Part shown: piece by piece, positions 1 through 4,918 of the stretch | Layout: the number at the start of each line of letters is the position of its first letter | Numbering within the stretch: the stretch's first letter is position 1 | DNA from: Deltaproteobacteria bacterium | GTDB lineage: Bacteria > Desulfobacterota > Desulfarculia > Adiutricales > Adiutricaceae | Assembly (NCBI GenBank): GCA_031267005.1 | Contig: JAIRZX010000397.1 | Span: 1 to 6,491 of the forward strand | Length of the DNA: 6,491 nucleotides | Direction of reading: 5' to 3' | The notes under the pieces: generated by a model | What the model was told of the DNA's origin: nothing | What the model saw: only the letters and a program-made list of their open reading frames with translations | Databases searched by the model: none | Made by a program: the position numbers and the translations under genes

Positions 1-377
1 TACGCGATGGTGTTATATGCGTTACGCATATATACAAATAGCGTAGTATATATGTGAATAATGCGTACCATTAAAGCGTACAAAATTATTAACTATATTC
101 GCGATATGCGAACTATATCAGTAAAATATTAAATTTTTGGCAGCTATATGTTTATACGTATTAGCGATTTGGCGGTTAGCCGATCTTTAATGAACCGTCG
201 GCGGCGGCTCATGTTCCGGATAACCGTCGGCGCCTGGAGGACGGCGTTCCCCGCAGTCGGAGTCATCGACGTCTTTCGAGCCCGCGTTGGCTGAGGGGCC
301 GATAGCGAGCCTTCTCGGCTCGAAACGAACCGCCCCCGGAAGCGGGCGGGCTGGCGGCCCGAAAAATAATTCCCGGT
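1..377. other. Gene-free region with AT-rich, dyad-rich left end
   Basis: No coding sequence is supported here. Roughly the first 160 bases are AT-rich and dense in short symmetries: an 8-bp inverted repeat with a 3-nt centre (14-21 and 25-32, TATATGCG/CGCATATA), a 5-bp one at 98-112 (TTCGC/GCGAA), a repeated GCGTAC (63-68, 76-81) and a 20-nt-spaced direct repeat AACTATAT (91-98, 111-118). From about 170 onward the sequence becomes GC-rich. It contains the hairpin 306-322 (CGAGCC/GGCTCG) and the terminator-like structure described separately. A short open frame at 287-481 on the plus strand is low-complexity Pro/Arg and runs antisense into the peptidase gene. Confidence 0.6.
323..349 (-). terminator. 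Possible terminator of the S58 peptidase gene
   Basis: On the minus strand, 28 nt past the peptidase stop codon, a 6-bp GC stem (CCGCCC 330-335 with GGGCGG 344-349, 8-nt loop) is followed by the pyrimidine-rich tract TTCGTTT. The U-tract is interrupted, so efficiency is doubtful. A separate run of five T (minus strand, 362-366) lies just after the stop codon but has no good hairpin before it. Confidence 0.35.
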
Positions 378-1331
378 TCAGGCCACTGCCTTCGGCACCG
401 ATCTCATTACGGCTTCCGCCAGGACGTCCGCTGCCATGGCCCCCAGCCAGCTTTCGCCGCAGGGGGGCCCGCCGCCCGTAGCGAGGGCAAAGACCGTATC
501 CCCGTCGAAGAGCAGGTGCGCCGGGTAAACGACCCTGGCTATGCCCGCCGCGGCCATGCGGGCAAGGCGCAGGGACCCTATCCGGCCCAAGGGCGCGTTC
601 GTGGCTACCACGGCAAGGGTAGTGGCCTCGGTCACGCCGCCGTCTCCGGTCCCCGCCGACGGGTCCATCCCCTCGAGCATCCGCATGATCTCGTCCCGCC
701 CCGCCAGCCCTCCCGAGGGAAGCCTCGCGCCGGAAAGGACTCCGCCCGTATTGCGGTCCGTGACGCTCCCCAGCGGGTTTACGACGGCCAGCGCCGCCAG
801 CTGCAGCCCGGAGGGAAGCTCAACGCCGAAAACGCCTATGCCGGAAGGGCTCATGAGATCCGTCCCGGCGATCCTCCCGGAACAGGCGGAGACCCCGGCC
901 CCCCGGGGCCCTCCCGGCAAAGGGGCCCTTGACGCGTTGGCGGCGGCCACGCGGCCCGTGCCCTCGTCCGGAAGCGCCCCTCGGGACAGGTTCCCAGGGT
1001 AGTCGTAAATGACGGCGGCCGCCACGACTGGGACCTTCACGGCCCCCGTGTCGAAGCCGAAACCGTCCTCCATGAGGGCCCGCGCGACCCCGGAGGCGCA
1101 GGCTATCCCGAACGCGCTCCCGCCCGCCAGGGACACGCCGTGGACGAGCCCGGTCAGCGACTCGGGCCTCAACGCCTCGGTCTCCCGGCTTCCGGGCGCG
1201 AAGCCAGGCGTCCAGCACGCCCCCGCCGCCCCTTTCGGGGCCAGCACTGCCGTGCATCCGGTCCTGGCCTCTGGTTCCTCGGCATGCCCCGCCAGAAGGC
1301 CGTCGACCTCGCTTATCGTTATCTCGCGCAC
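378..1331 (-). CDS. S58 (P1 family, DmpA/NylC-like) N-terminal nucleophile peptidase
   Basis: Predicted 317-residue cytoplasmic hydrolase of the S58 family, which includes the aminopeptidase/esterase DmpA and the nylon-oligomer hydrolase NylC; substrate unknown. These proteins cut themselves into alpha and beta chains, and the new N-terminal Ser/Thr of beta is the nucleophile. Visible family landmarks are the N-terminal segment 'ITISEVDGLLAGHA' (4-17), the GGSAFG motif (70-75), the GIG segment (164-166), 'VVNPLGSV' (183-190), and EATTLAVVATNAPL (235-248), where T237 aligns with the expected nucleophile. The residue before it is Ala, where characterised members have Asn or Gly. No signal peptide is seen. 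The GTG start is chosen because GGAG lies 5 nt upstream and length and N-terminus then fit the family; the frame runs open to 1724 only through repeat DNA. It lies 578 bp downstream of the dehydrogenase on the same strand. Family assignment is firm; the substrate is not. Confidence 0.9.
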   Translation of the reverse strand: MREITISEVDGLLAGHAEEPEARTGCTAVLAPKGAAGACWTPGFAPGSRETEALRPESLTGLVHGVSLAGGSAFGIACASGVARALMEDGFGFDTGAVKVPVVAAAVIYDYPGNLSRGALPDEGTGRVAAANASRAPLPGGPRGAGVSACSGRIAGTDLMSPSGIGVFGVELPSGLQLAALAVVNPLGSVTDRNTGGVLSGARLPSGGLAGRDEIMRMLEGMDPSAGTGDGGVTEATTLAVVATNAPLGRIGSLRLARMAAAGIARVVYPAHLLFDGDTVFALATGGGPPCGESWLGAMAADVLAEAVMRSVPKAVA

Positions 1332-1336
1332 GTTAG

Positions 1337-1340
1337 CTCC
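1337..1340 (-). promoter_or_regulatory. Ribosome binding site that fixes the peptidase start
   Basis: GGAG on the minus strand, separated by CTAAC (5 nt) from the GTG at 1331-1329. It decides the start: codons farther upstream in this frame translate the tandem repeat array and have no homology to the S58 family. Confidence 0.6.
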
Positions 1341-1380
1341 ATAAAACTGCAGGGGGAAGCCCGAGAGCTGTCCCGTCGGT

Positions 1381-1590
1381 GAAAGCCAAGTCACGGGAAA
1401 GAAAGCGCGGGCCCTGTCCCGGGAAAGAAAGCGCGGGCCCTGTCCCGGGGAAGAAAGCCCGGGCCCTGTCCCGCGAAAGAAAGCCAGGGCCCTGTCCCGG
1501 AAAGGAAAGCCAGGGCCCTGTCCCGGGAAAGAAAGCCAGGGCCCGTCCCGGAAAGGAAAGCCAGGGCCCGTCCCGGAAAGGAAAGCCCGT
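1381..1590. repeat. 25/26-bp GC-rich tandem repeat (minisatellite), seven full units
   Basis: Seven consecutive units begin at 1401, 1427, 1453, 1479, 1505, 1531 and 1556; the first five are 26 bp and the last two 25 bp. A degenerate 20-bp unit (1381-1400) and a partial unit (from 1581) flank them. The unit reads approximately GAAAGCCAGGGCCCTGTCCC followed by GGGAAA or GGAAAG. It carries two palindromes, CAGGGCCCTG and TCCCGGGA. Units 1-2 have GCGCGGG, unit 3 has GCCCGGG and units 4-7 have GCCAGGG. Units 6 and 7 are identical and both lack the T of CCCTGTCCC. This graded pattern indicates local duplication. The period is not a multiple of three and there are no unique spacers, so it is neither a coding repeat nor a CRISPR array. 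Confidence 0.95.
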
Positions 1591-1683
1591 ACCCAGCGTC
1601 GCTTTCCAAAGCGCCTGCCGCGTCCGAAAGAGCTTGGAGCGCCGGGAACGCTTCCGCGCCGCCGTATCCCCCCACGCAGCCGC

Positions 1684-1750
1684 GCAAATAAGGCGGCGGC
1701 CTCCCCGGCTCTCCGGGAAAACACCCGGAAAAGCCAGGAAGGCCGCCGCC
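1684..1750 (-). terminator. Long hairpin with U-rich 3' side, likely terminator or processing element after the dehydrogenase gene
   Basis: Arms 1692-1717 and 1724-1750 form a stem of about 26 bp around the 6-nt loop at 1718-1723. The outer 11 bp are perfect (GGCGGCGGCCT). Inner differences are C/T in the comparison of arms, which become U-G wobble pairs in RNA from the minus strand but C-A mismatches in RNA from the plus strand. There is also one unpaired base. In the minus-strand RNA the stem is followed by UUAUUUG. It lies about 160 nt after the dehydrogenase stop, so it is well placed to end that transcript or protect its 3' end. The imperfect U-tract leaves termination itself uncertain. 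Confidence 0.55.
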
Positions 1751-1909
1751 AAAGGCGTCAGGCTGACCCGGCGCTCAATAACTGCGCCGCAGGGACGTAA
1801 GGGGGTAGGCGCAAGCCAGGCCCCTGAATCGCCGAAATCCGCCGGGCCGAGGAAACCGGCGCCCGCCTGGCAGCGGTTCCGGAGCTGTCCGACCGATACG
1901 CGCAAGCCG

Positions 1910-2965
1910 TCAGACGGTGACGACGGGCTTTATCAGGTTCCTGGGCTTGTCCTTCATCAGGTAGAGCCCCTTCTCGATGTTCTCGAACCCCTTCATGCGG
2001 TGGGTGAGGAGTATGGAGACGTCGAGCTTGCGGTACTTCAGGAGGTTCGACAGGTACTCCATGTTCTTGCGGCCGCCGGGCATGAGCCCGCCCACTATCC
2101 GGATGTGGCCCATGCCCACACCCCAGTCCAGCCGGGAGATCTTGATGTAGTCGCCGGAGCCCAGGTAGTTCACGTTGGAAATGATGCCGCCCGGCCTCAC
2201 GAGCTTCAACGCCTGCTCGAAGGCGTCCAGGTTGCCGCCCGCGATGATGACCTTGTCGACGGGCTTTTTCGAGTTGGCCTCCTGGATCTGCTTGACGATG
2301 TCGCCCTCCTTGTAGTTTATGACGTCCGTCGCCCCGTACTTCCTGGCCGCGTCCTGGCAGATCTCCCGCGAACCCACGGCGAAGATCCTGCCCGCGCCGC
2401 GCATGTTCGAACCGGCCACGGCCATGAGGCCCACCGGGCCGATGCCGATTACCACCACCGTCTCGCCGTAGGCCACCTCGGCGTTGTCAGCGCCGTGGAG
2501 GCCGGTCGGCACCATGTCGGAGAGCATGACCCCCTCCTCTATGGGCACGTTCTTGGGGAGGATGGCCATGTTCCCGTCCGCCTCGTTGACGTGGAAGTAC
2601 TCGGCGAAGACCCCGTCCTTCACGTTGGAGAACTTCCAGCCGCAGAGCATGCCGCCCGAGTGCTGGGAGAATCCCATCTGGGACTCGACCGCCTCCCAGT
2701 CCGGGGTGATGGCTGGGATGATGACGGTGTCGCCTGGCTTGAAGTCCTTGACGAGCGATCCCACCTCCACCACCTGGCCCACGGCCTCGTGGCCGAGGAT
2801 GAGGTTAGTCCGTTCGCCAATGGCCCCCTCCCAGACGGTATGCACGTCCGAGGTGCACGGCGAGACCGCGAGAGGCCTCACTATGGCGTCCTTGGGGCCG
2901 CAAGCGGGCTTCTCCTTCTCGATCCAGCCCACCTCGTTTACTTTTATCATCGCGAAACCCTTCAC
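1910..2965 (-). CDS. adh: NADP-dependent secondary alcohol dehydrogenase (T. brockii ADH type)
   Basis: Zinc-dependent medium-chain dehydrogenase of 351 residues, predicted to interconvert secondary alcohols and ketones (2-propanol/acetone, 2-butanol/butanone) with NADP(H) in the cytoplasm. From memory it aligns almost colinearly with Thermoanaerobacter brockii ADH (352 residues). The catalytic zinc ligands fall at the same numbers: C37, H59, D150, with E60. The Rossmann motif GIGPVG is at 174-179, and G198, S199, R200 and Y218, the residues that bind the NADP 2'-phosphate in that enzyme, are all present. The structural four-cysteine zinc lobe is absent, as in T. brockii ADH. GTG at 2965 is chosen over GTG at 2983: it gives the family N-terminus MKGFAM and has AAAGGG 7 nt upstream, while the earlier codon has no RBS and only adds a partial KGFA duplication. 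It has its own promoter at 3035-3063. A physiological role in fermentation redox balance is inferred. Confidence 0.95.
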   Translation of the reverse strand: MKGFAMIKVNEVGWIEKEKPACGPKDAIVRPLAVSPCTSDVHTVWEGAIGERTNLILGHEAVGQVVEVGSLVKDFKPGDTVIIPAITPDWEAVESQMGFSQHSGGMLCGWKFSNVKDGVFAEYFHVNEADGNMAILPKNVPIEEGVMLSDMVPTGLHGADNAEVAYGETVVVIGIGPVGLMAVAGSNMRGAGRIFAVGSREICQDAARKYGATDVINYKEGDIVKQIQEANSKKPVDKVIIAGGNLDAFEQALKLVRPGGIISNVNYLGSGDYIKISRLDWGVGMGHIRIVGGLMPGGRKNMEYLSNLLKYRKLDVSILLTHRMKGFENIEKGLYLMKDKPRNLIKPVVTV

Positions 2966-2972
2966 GGCAAAA

Positions 2973-2978
2973 CCCTTT
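2973..2978 (-). promoter_or_regulatory. Ribosome binding site of the dehydrogenase gene
   Basis: AAAGGG on the minus strand, 7 nt before the GTG at 2965-2963. It is only a partial Shine-Dalgarno match. It supports the downstream GTG over the in-frame GTG at 2983, which is preceded by GC-rich sequence with no purine tract. Confidence 0.5.
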
Positions 2979-3034
2979 CCCACAGCCGCGCATTCGGCGG
3001 CGAAGAGCGGCGCGAGGCCGCGAGTGTGTGAGCG

Positions 3035-3063
3035 AGTATAGCAGGGCGGCCGGGGGCTGTCTA
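3035..3063 (-). promoter_or_regulatory. Sigma70-type promoter of the dehydrogenase gene
   Basis: Minus-strand TAGACA (3063-3058, 5 of 6 matches to TTGACA), a 17-bp spacer and TATACT (3040-3035, 5 of 6 matches to TATAAT). Transcription would begin near 3028, giving a 5' leader of about 60 nt. The surrounding sequence is GC-rich, which makes a chance match of this quality less likely than in AT-rich DNA. Confidence 0.7.
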
Positions 3064-4029
3064 ATATTCCGCCGAAATTAGCGCTGGCGGCGGCATTCAG
3101 GGAAACGCGCCCGCCTATTGAAGCGGCCGTCGGCCGGAGCCTTCAGCGGAAAGCGGCGCGAAGGCCGCATGTCTAATCCCCGCCGCTGCCTCGACCCGAT
3201 TCGGCATGGCATGGCATGGCGCGCCGCAAACGAGGCATTTTTTCAGGAAAACAGCGCGTCGGCGTATCGCTGCTTTCACGAGGCGCTGCTTTCACGAGGG
3301 CGCCGCCGCGCCAAGGAATATTACGGGGAAAATTCTTACGGACAGGCAGGGAATCTGGGACGATTAGGAGGACATAAGTCAGAATAGCTGGAAAAATGCG
3401 GGAGTGCCGGAATTGTGCTAGATGATCCGCGTCGGAAAAAAATTCGCCCGTCCAGCTGCCGCGGGAAGAAGATTCAGTCGCGTATTTTGTATCGGAACCA
3501 AAGCGATTTCGACGCGCTTTCCCCAAGCCTCCAGTACCGTTCCCGGAAATGAAATGCAAAAGGCGGGCAAAGACGGAACATAAACATCCTGGAACCGGAA
3601 AGAAGCAATATCGCCGGGATTCGGCAAGAAGGGATAAGGAGCTTCAAAGGCTGCGGCCAGCAACTTCCAGGGCGACGGTGCCAATGTCCGGAACGGTTGT
3701 TTATGTCTTTGACGAAGTCAGGGCGCGAACCCGGCGCGGTTGGACCGGCAACGCAAACAAACTTGAAAAATGACTTTCCCTGTCGCGCTCGCGCGCTCGC
3801 TCGCGCCCGGGGCAACGGCTAATCTTCCGGGAGAACCGCGATTATGTTGCGTCTTACTCGACAGTTCGCTCCTTTCTCCGCGTAAGGACTGTTCAGCTAG
3901 AAAAATCCTGCGGGACCAAGAACGGCCAGTTAGTTTTGCAAGGCAAGATCCTTTAAACCTGTCGGTGGCCGGAACTTTGATAATTACAACATTTCCAGGA
4001 ATGGAATGCGGCATGGAAAGCGTCATGAT
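3064..4029. other. About 970 bp without a recognisable gene
   Basis: Open frames on both strands here are short, overlap each other and give Arg/Ser/Pro-rich translations with no recognisable domain. Their codon use does not resemble the three real genes. Local structure includes three copies of GGCAT (3203-3217), a perfect 16-bp tandem duplication (3268-3283 and 3284-3299) and a GC-alternating stretch near 3784-3808. A 17-bp motif AGCGGCGCGAAGGCCGC (3152-3168) followed by ATGTCTAAT resembles the region upstream of the dehydrogenase (3006-3021, 3058-3065). It could be degraded coding DNA, but I cannot identify any parent gene. Confidence 0.55.
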
Positions 4030-4079
4030 AATTTATGAATGAAATTCTATAATTAATCGAGTGTAGCGACATTCATGGT

Positions 4080-4120
4080 TTGTATTATCTAATACAATTT
4101 TTCAGGCAACTTAGATAATA
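4080..4120 (+). promoter_or_regulatory. Two mutually exclusive inverted repeats, one terminator-like
   Basis: TTGTATTA (4080-4087) and TAATACAA (4090-4097) form a compact dyad followed directly by five T (4098-4102), resembling a weak intrinsic terminator. The same left sequence also forms a perfect 10-bp pair TATTATCTAA/TTAGATAATA (4083-4092 with 4111-4120, 18-nt spacing). The two structures cannot coexist. Either could instead be a protein-binding operator. AT-rich DNA raises the chance expectation. Confidence 0.35.
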
Positions 4121-4325
4121 ACAACAAATGCAGGGTATTCAATAAATTTGTTTATCCGCAAAAAAAAATAATATGATATAATAATTATCGAAATATAAAT
4201 TGTGAAATAATTTTATCATTTTATTTGGGTTTTTTTGAATTTTATTTTTTTGTTTCTAAAGACATAATAAAATAAATTTTTTAAAATCTAAAAATGGCAA
4301 TAATAATCTGTGCCTAAAATTAAAT

Positions 4326-4354
4326 ATTAATGATTTATCGTTAAAACATGTCAA
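4326..4354 (-). promoter_or_regulatory. Candidate leftward promoter
   Basis: A perfect TTGACA on the minus strand (4354-4349) stands 17 bp from ATTAAT (4331-4326, 4 of 6 matches to TATAAT). It points into the gene-free region, with no recognisable gene to drive, and lies about 45 bp from a rightward promoter-like sequence. The weak -10 and AT-rich setting keep confidence low. Confidence 0.25.
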
Positions 4355-4396
4355 GCGCATGTCATGGACTGAGGTTTTCCTGCAAGCGCTTTTTCC

Positions 4397-4425
4397 TTGA
4401 CCAATCAGTCACTTGTTGCTACTAT
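4397..4425 (+). promoter_or_regulatory. Candidate promoter for the propeller-gene leader
   Basis: TTGACC (4397-4402, 5 of 6), a 17-bp spacer and TACTAT (4420-4425, 4 of 6) preceded by TGC, i.e. an extended -10. A second -10-like TATACT overlaps at 4423-4428 but at 20-bp spacing. A start near 4432 would give a leader of almost 490 nt before the gene at 4919. Confidence 0.5.
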
Positions 4426-4556
4426 ACTGTTGCGGATTGAATTATCGGCATGGAAGCTTACAAGGAAACTTTTGCGTTTCACCTGCAAGCCTCTAAGCGG
4501 GGCACACCTTCCCGGTATAAGCTCCGTTTCTCCACGTTTAGGTTTTAACTGCCTCG

Positions 4557-4607
4557 CAGGCCGTGAAGTAACAGGAGGCATATGTTCAAACAGGTTTACT
4601 TCGCCTG
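4557..4607 (+). promoter_or_regulatory. Bulged stem-loop presenting AGGAGG and ATG in its loop
   Basis: CAGGC (4557-4561) pairs with GCCTG (4603-4607). After a 3-nt bulge (CGT), GAAGTAA (4565-4571) pairs with TTACTTC (4596-4602), for 12 bp in all. The 24-nt loop contains AGGAGG (4573-4578) and ATG (4582-4584). The ATG opens a 22-codon frame. An exposed ribosome binding site framed by a stem is typical of translational control elements, but no ligand or regulator is evident. Confidence 0.4.
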
Positions 4608-4650
4608 TCTGAAATCTTACCGGATGTACAGTATCCTTTCGCACGAATAA
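4582..4650 (+). CDS. Possible 22-codon leader peptide
   Basis: ATG is preceded by AGGAGG with only 3 nt between them, a shorter spacing than usual, and the frame stops at TAA (4648-4650). The translation begins MFKQVYFACL and has three Tyr and three Ser but no run of one amino acid that would mark classical amino-acid attenuation. It starts within the loop of the 4557-4607 stem-loop. It may be a leader peptide for the downstream gene, or a chance ORF; no homology is recognised. Confidence 0.2.
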   Translation: MFKQVYFACLKSYRMYSILSHE

Positions 4651-4879
4651 CCTGGCAGCGAAAACCGGCGGGCAAACGATCATGGCTCTGGGTTTAGAAA
4701 TTTTCCTCGGAAATACCCTGGCCAAAACCAATGGCCTTCAGGCCGCCTAACTGGCATCCAGACGCGCGCAGGGAGGCATATCCTCGTTATGGCCTTTCGT
4801 CTTCTTTTCCGCGCCGAAGATTTGAGTCCAACCCACCGCGCATCCGCGCACGGAGCCGTCTGCCTGAACTCATTTACGC

Positions 4880-4901
4880 GATGCCGAACGGCATCTTTTT
4901 T
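4880..4901 (+). terminator. Intrinsic-terminator-like hairpin just before the propeller-gene RBS
   Basis: GATGCCG/CGGCATC (4880-4886 and 4889-4895, effectively a 6-bp stem with a GAAC loop) is followed immediately by six T (4896-4901). The RBS begins two bases later. In this position it would block transcription into the gene unless prevented from folding, the usual attenuator arrangement. Alternatively it ends a separate upstream RNA. The stem is short, so it may be leaky. Confidence 0.6.
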
Positions 4902-4902
4902 C

Positions 4903-4909
4903 AAGGAGG
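4903..4909 (+). promoter_or_regulatory. Ribosome binding site of the propeller gene
   Basis: AAGGAGG, a near-perfect Shine-Dalgarno sequence, lies 9 nt before the ATG at 4919. It supports this start. The protein also begins with a proper signal peptide at exactly this codon. Confidence 0.8.
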
Positions 4910-4918
4910 AAAACAATC

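Larger units (their letters stand above)
1332..1909. other. 578-bp spacer between dehydrogenase and peptidase genes
   Basis: This spacer holds no gene. In minus-strand order it contains about 160 bp of GC-rich sequence after the dehydrogenase stop, the long hairpin 1692-1750, an approximately 100-bp unremarkable GC-rich stretch with a small inverted repeat GGAAAGC/GCTTTCC (1580-1586, 1601-1607), the 25/26-bp minisatellite 1381-1590, and a short leader with the peptidase RBS. All three minus-strand frames are open through the repeats because the unit contains no stop on that strand. This creates misleading long ORFs. I saw no convincing promoter for the peptidase in the 70 bp before its start. 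Confidence 0.7.
4030..4370. other. AT-rich intergenic island with overlapping inverted repeats
   Basis: This stretch is strongly AT-rich, with long A and T runs, in sharp contrast to the genes. It has no plausible CDS. Inverted repeats lie at 4080-4120 (separate entry) and a 5-bp dyad ACATG/CATGT at 4346-4362. An extended -10-like TGATATAAT occurs at 4174-4182 on the plus strand but lacks a convincing -35, and such matches are frequent by chance in DNA this AT-rich. The island may simply be a promoter-containing or horizontally acquired spacer. Confidence 0.6.
4426..4918 (+). other. Long structured 5' leader or upstream small-RNA region
   Basis: About 490 bp without a convincing gene between a promoter-like site and the propeller gene. 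It contains the stem-loop 4557-4607 with a Shine-Dalgarno sequence in its loop, a repeated 10-mer GGAGGCATAT (4574-4583, 4772-4781), a small hairpin GGCCA/TGGCC (4720-4736) and the terminator-like hairpin 4880-4901. Two leader segments complement the left arm of that terminator: TCGGCAT (4445-4451) pairs with 4881-4887, and GGCATC (4753-4758) pairs with 4880-4885. I do not recognise any named riboswitch class. It could be a regulatory leader, or an independent RNA ending at 4901. Confidence 0.4.

Noticed and set aside
1381..1590. CRISPR array
   Set aside because: The units are contiguous with no unique spacers, and no cas genes are present.
1332..1724. N-terminal extension of about 131 residues on the S58 peptidase
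   Set aside because: It translates the minisatellite and hairpin; all three minus-strand frames are open there. The family N-terminus and a good RBS place the start at 1331.
2966..2983. Upstream GTG start for the dehydrogenase
   Set aside because: No Shine-Dalgarno sequence; it adds six residues not found in the family and merely repeats the KGFA motif.
1379..3031. 550-codon open frame on the plus strand
   Set aside because: It is antisense to the dehydrogenase and the repeat array, a common by-product of high-GC coding bias. Its translation is low-complexity with no family resemblance.
3173..4042. Several 74-128-codon ORFs on both strands
   Set aside because: They overlap one another, lack good RBSs, and their composition (Arg/Ser/Pro-rich) is typical of translated non-coding DNA.
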